Both the position numbers and the translations under genes were made by a program. 7,804 nucleotides of DNA from JBGPFS01 sp041483455 (GTDB taxonomy: Bacteria > Chloroflexota > Limnocylindria > Limnocylindrales > CSP1-4), in NCBI GenBank assembly GCA_041483455.1, contig JBGPFS010000111.1:1-7804 (forward strand), in the 5' to 3' direction. Under the pieces are notes generated by a model. The model had not been told where the DNA came from, ran no database searches, and worked only from the letters and a program-made list of their open reading frames with translations. Below are positions 6,825 through 7,804 of the stretch, in pieces. Position 1 is the stretch's first letter, and every line of letters starts with the position of its first letter.

Positions 6825-7307
6825 TCAAAACGGCTTCGTGACCATCAGGACCACGATCGCGACGACCAGGCCCGACAGGAACAGCCCGCCCTGCTGCAGC
6901 TTCCTGGCCGTAGCGAGGATCTCCGGGGACGGACCGCCTGGGGCGCCGTCAGGGCCCGGCGTCGGTGGCGTCGAGGTCAGCGCGACCATCCGCTCGGCCG
7001 CCTTCGCCTGGACGGCCGTCGCATACCCGATCGCGATGAGGTAGAGGACGATCCCGAGGGCCAGCCAGAGGTTCGCGAACGGGCTGATCCCGGCCGCCCA
7101 GATCAACCCGACGCCGGACACGGCCTGGAGCATCGCGAAGGGCAGGACGAGCCGTCGCTCGATGACCTCGGACACGATCGCCGCGAAATGCGCGTGCTGC
7201 GGATGGCGCTGCGCGGTGGAGCCGATGAGCGGAAAGGCGAATATCGGCCCGAAGGCGACGATCGCCCCCATCGCGTGCAGGAACAGGAAGACGCGGACGA
7301 GATCCAT
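6825..7307 (-). CDS. DUF2269-like integral membrane protein
   Basis: This 160-residue protein has four predicted membrane segments at about 4-28, 52-73, 77-99 and 139-157. The first carries LHAMGAIVAFGPIFAFPLI, which resembles predicted membrane proteins of the DUF2269 type (function unknown). A Pro/Gly-rich stretch (113-128) links segments three and four on one side of the membrane, and the protein ends VTKPF. Conserved His11 in the first helix and His40 after it could be metal or haem ligands, but nothing proves this. I chose ATG 7307 because GAGGTG at 7314-7319 is well spaced for it and too close to the alternative ATG at 7313. The open frame extends further upstream, but that part is low-complexity Arg/Pro-rich sequence without family likeness. 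It is probably the first gene of a two-gene operon. Confidence 0.8.
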   Translation of the reverse strand: MDLVRVFLFLHAMGAIVAFGPIFAFPLIGSTAQRHPQHAHFAAIVSEVIERRLVLPFAMLQAVSGVGLIWAAGISPFANLWLALGIVLYLIAIGYATAVQAKAAERMVALTSTPPTPGPDGAPGGPSPEILATARKLQQGGLFLSGLVVAIVVLMVTKPF

Positions 7308-7374
7308 GGGCATCACCTCGCTGTCACGCACGCCCCAGGCCCACGGCCTCGGGTCGGCGCTGGCGTCGTGGGAG

Positions 7375-7404
7375 ACCTTAGCCCGACCGGCCGACCGGCC
7401 GCAA
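7375..7404 (-). promoter_or_regulatory. possible promoter of the DUF2269-like operon
   Basis: On the minus strand TTGCGG (7404-7399) and TAAGGT (7380-7375) are 18 bases apart, about 60 bases upstream of ATG 7307. The match to consensus is partial, so this is a candidate only. Confidence 0.3.
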
Positions 7405-7478
7405 GCCGTTCCGGGCCGCCGCCACCGCCGGCTCCAGGCCGATACGACGACTCTCCACGGGTCCGGGCGTATCAGGGG

Positions 7479-7508
7479 TTGACAGCCCCGGAACCTCCAG
7501 CGTATCCT
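7479..7508 (+). promoter_or_regulatory. near-consensus sigma70-type promoter
   Basis: A perfect -35 TTGACA (7479-7484) is followed after 18 bases by -10 TATCCT (7503-7508). Transcription should start near 7515. The -10 hexamer is the same as that of the permease promoter on the other strand, supporting it as a host-type promoter. It drives the small ORF and leader region and probably the gene leaving the right edge. Confidence 0.7.
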
Positions 7509-7563
7509 CCGACCCGCGCTCGCCGAGCGCCTCGCCAGAGCAGATGGGAAGGAGTCGCGCCGC

Positions 7564-7647
7564 ATGTGGAACGACCTCTTCATCCGACGCGTCACGCCGC
7601 CCGCCGGGGCCGGCGTTCGCGGGAGATCCGCGCCCATCTCGAGCTAG
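7564..7647 (+). CDS. 27-residue leader-peptide-like small ORF
   Basis: This short frame begins MWNDLFIRRV, ends RSAPISS and stops with TAG. Its case rests on signals, not on homology. A near-consensus promoter lies upstream, the mRNA would start near 7515, and AAGGAG (7549-7554) sits 9 bases before the ATG. The stop codon is 5 bases upstream of a stable hairpin (7653-7667) and 37 bases upstream of a terminator. The peptide has five Arg codons among 27, two adjacent (CGA CGC) and one AGA, which is likely rare in so GC-rich a genome, but no long run of one amino acid. It could be a leader peptide whose translation controls the downstream terminator, or a small functional protein. An overlapping frame from ATG 7544 is less likely because its start has no ribosome binding site. 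Confidence 0.5.
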   Translation: MWNDLFIRRVTPPAGAGVRGRSAPISS

Positions 7648-7652
7648 CGCGA

Positions 7653-7667
7653 GGCGGCTGAGCCGCC
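7653..7667 (+). promoter_or_regulatory. GC hairpin just after the small ORF
   Basis: GGCGGC (7653-7658) pairs perfectly with GCCGCC (7662-7667) across a TGA loop. It is separated by 5 bases from the TAG of the small ORF, so a ribosome at the stop codon would cover or melt it. It could serve as a pause or sensing hairpin of an attenuator. Confidence 0.5.
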
Positions 7668-7684
7668 ACCGAGCGAACCACGAG

Positions 7685-7719
7685 CCGTGGGACCGGATCC
7701 GGCCCACGGTCTTTTCTTT
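7685..7719 (+). terminator. intrinsic terminator with a competing upstream stem
   Basis: CCGTGGG (7685-7691) pairs with CCCACGG (7703-7709) around an 11-base loop, directly followed by TCTTTTCTTT (7710-7719), the most T-rich run in this region. The left arm can instead pair with the segment just before it: CCACG (7678-7682) with CGTGG (7686-7690), 3-base loop. The two folds cannot coexist, which is the layout of an antiterminator/terminator switch, although the alternative stem is the shorter. Confidence 0.7.
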
Positions 7720-7758
7720 GCCCTTGACGGGCCGAAGAGCGAGCCGCGAGGCCACCGC

Positions 7759-7804
7759 GTGACGACCGCCGTCGTCCGGCCCCGCGGCTTTCCGATTCCC
7801 GGAC
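7759..7804 (+). CDS. start of an unidentified gene running off the right edge
   Basis: A frame opens at GTG 7759 and stays open to the window end, giving 15 complete codons beginning (M)TTAVVRPRGF. GAGG at 7748-7751 lies 7 bases upstream. It begins 40 bases after the terminator and on the same strand as the promoter at 7479-7508, as expected for a gene controlled by attenuation. Too little is visible to name a family, and the start could be wrong. Confidence 0.35.
   Translation, partial: MTTAVVRPRGFPIPG

Noticed and set aside
5335..7044. Very long plus-strand Arg/Pro/Gly-rich frame spanning two minus-strand genes
   Set aside because: It crosses gene boundaries, is of low complexity, and conflicts with the motif-bearing minus-strand frames.
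7383..7400. Two adjacent CCGACCGG units as an operator or repeat array
   Set aside because: Only two copies in a GC-rich context; easily due to chance.

Overview
The window is very GC-rich DNA with dense, mostly short-gap bacterial genes, GC-rich third codon positions and Shine-Dalgarno-led starts (ATG, sometimes GTG). The style fits a high-GC environmental bacterium. My best guess is the phylum Chloroflexota or a relative of the Actinomycetota, but there is no rRNA or other marker here to settle it. There are no tRNA or rRNA genes, CRISPR arrays, transposases or phage genes. No gap between genes exceeds 300 bases.

Left part (1-2439). The left edge cuts a minus-strand flavoprotein of the dimethylglycine/sarcosine dehydrogenase type; only its N-terminal 135 residues are present. 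A class I SAM-dependent methyltransferase (562-1365, plus strand) is divergent from it and convergent with the next gene, a choline-kinase/APH-fold small-molecule phosphotransferase (1462-2439, minus).

Middle (2475-5823, minus strand). A 12-membrane-segment APC permease of the amino acid/choline type (2535-4160) precedes the kinase-like gene, with a strong GC hairpin between them. The permease has its own good promoter (4289-4316), a leader of about 120 nt and a GTG start chosen by a perfect AGGAGG. Upstream of that lies a class II (zinc) aldolase-family gene (4421-5823), broken by one missing base near 5083. A 47-bp tandem duplication covers its 3' end. Permease, phosphotransferase and flavoprotein suggest uptake and use of a choline-like or N-methylated amine, possibly with the aldolase handling a carbon skeleton. 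That link is inference from neighbourhood only. The 190 bases upstream of the aldolase (5824-6013) hold its ribosome binding site and nothing else I can recognise.

Right part (6014-7307, minus strand). A likely two-gene operon encodes a DUF2269-like four-helix membrane protein and, 25 bases downstream, a protein that looks like a secretion/pilus-type ATPase whose P-loop has decayed.

Right edge (7479-7804, plus strand). A near-consensus promoter is followed by a well-initiated 27-codon ORF, a hairpin, an intrinsic terminator with a competing alternative stem, and the start of a further gene. This looks like a leader-peptide/attenuator control region and is the most unusual regulatory arrangement in the window. 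I do not see a complete, clearly new multi-gene system.
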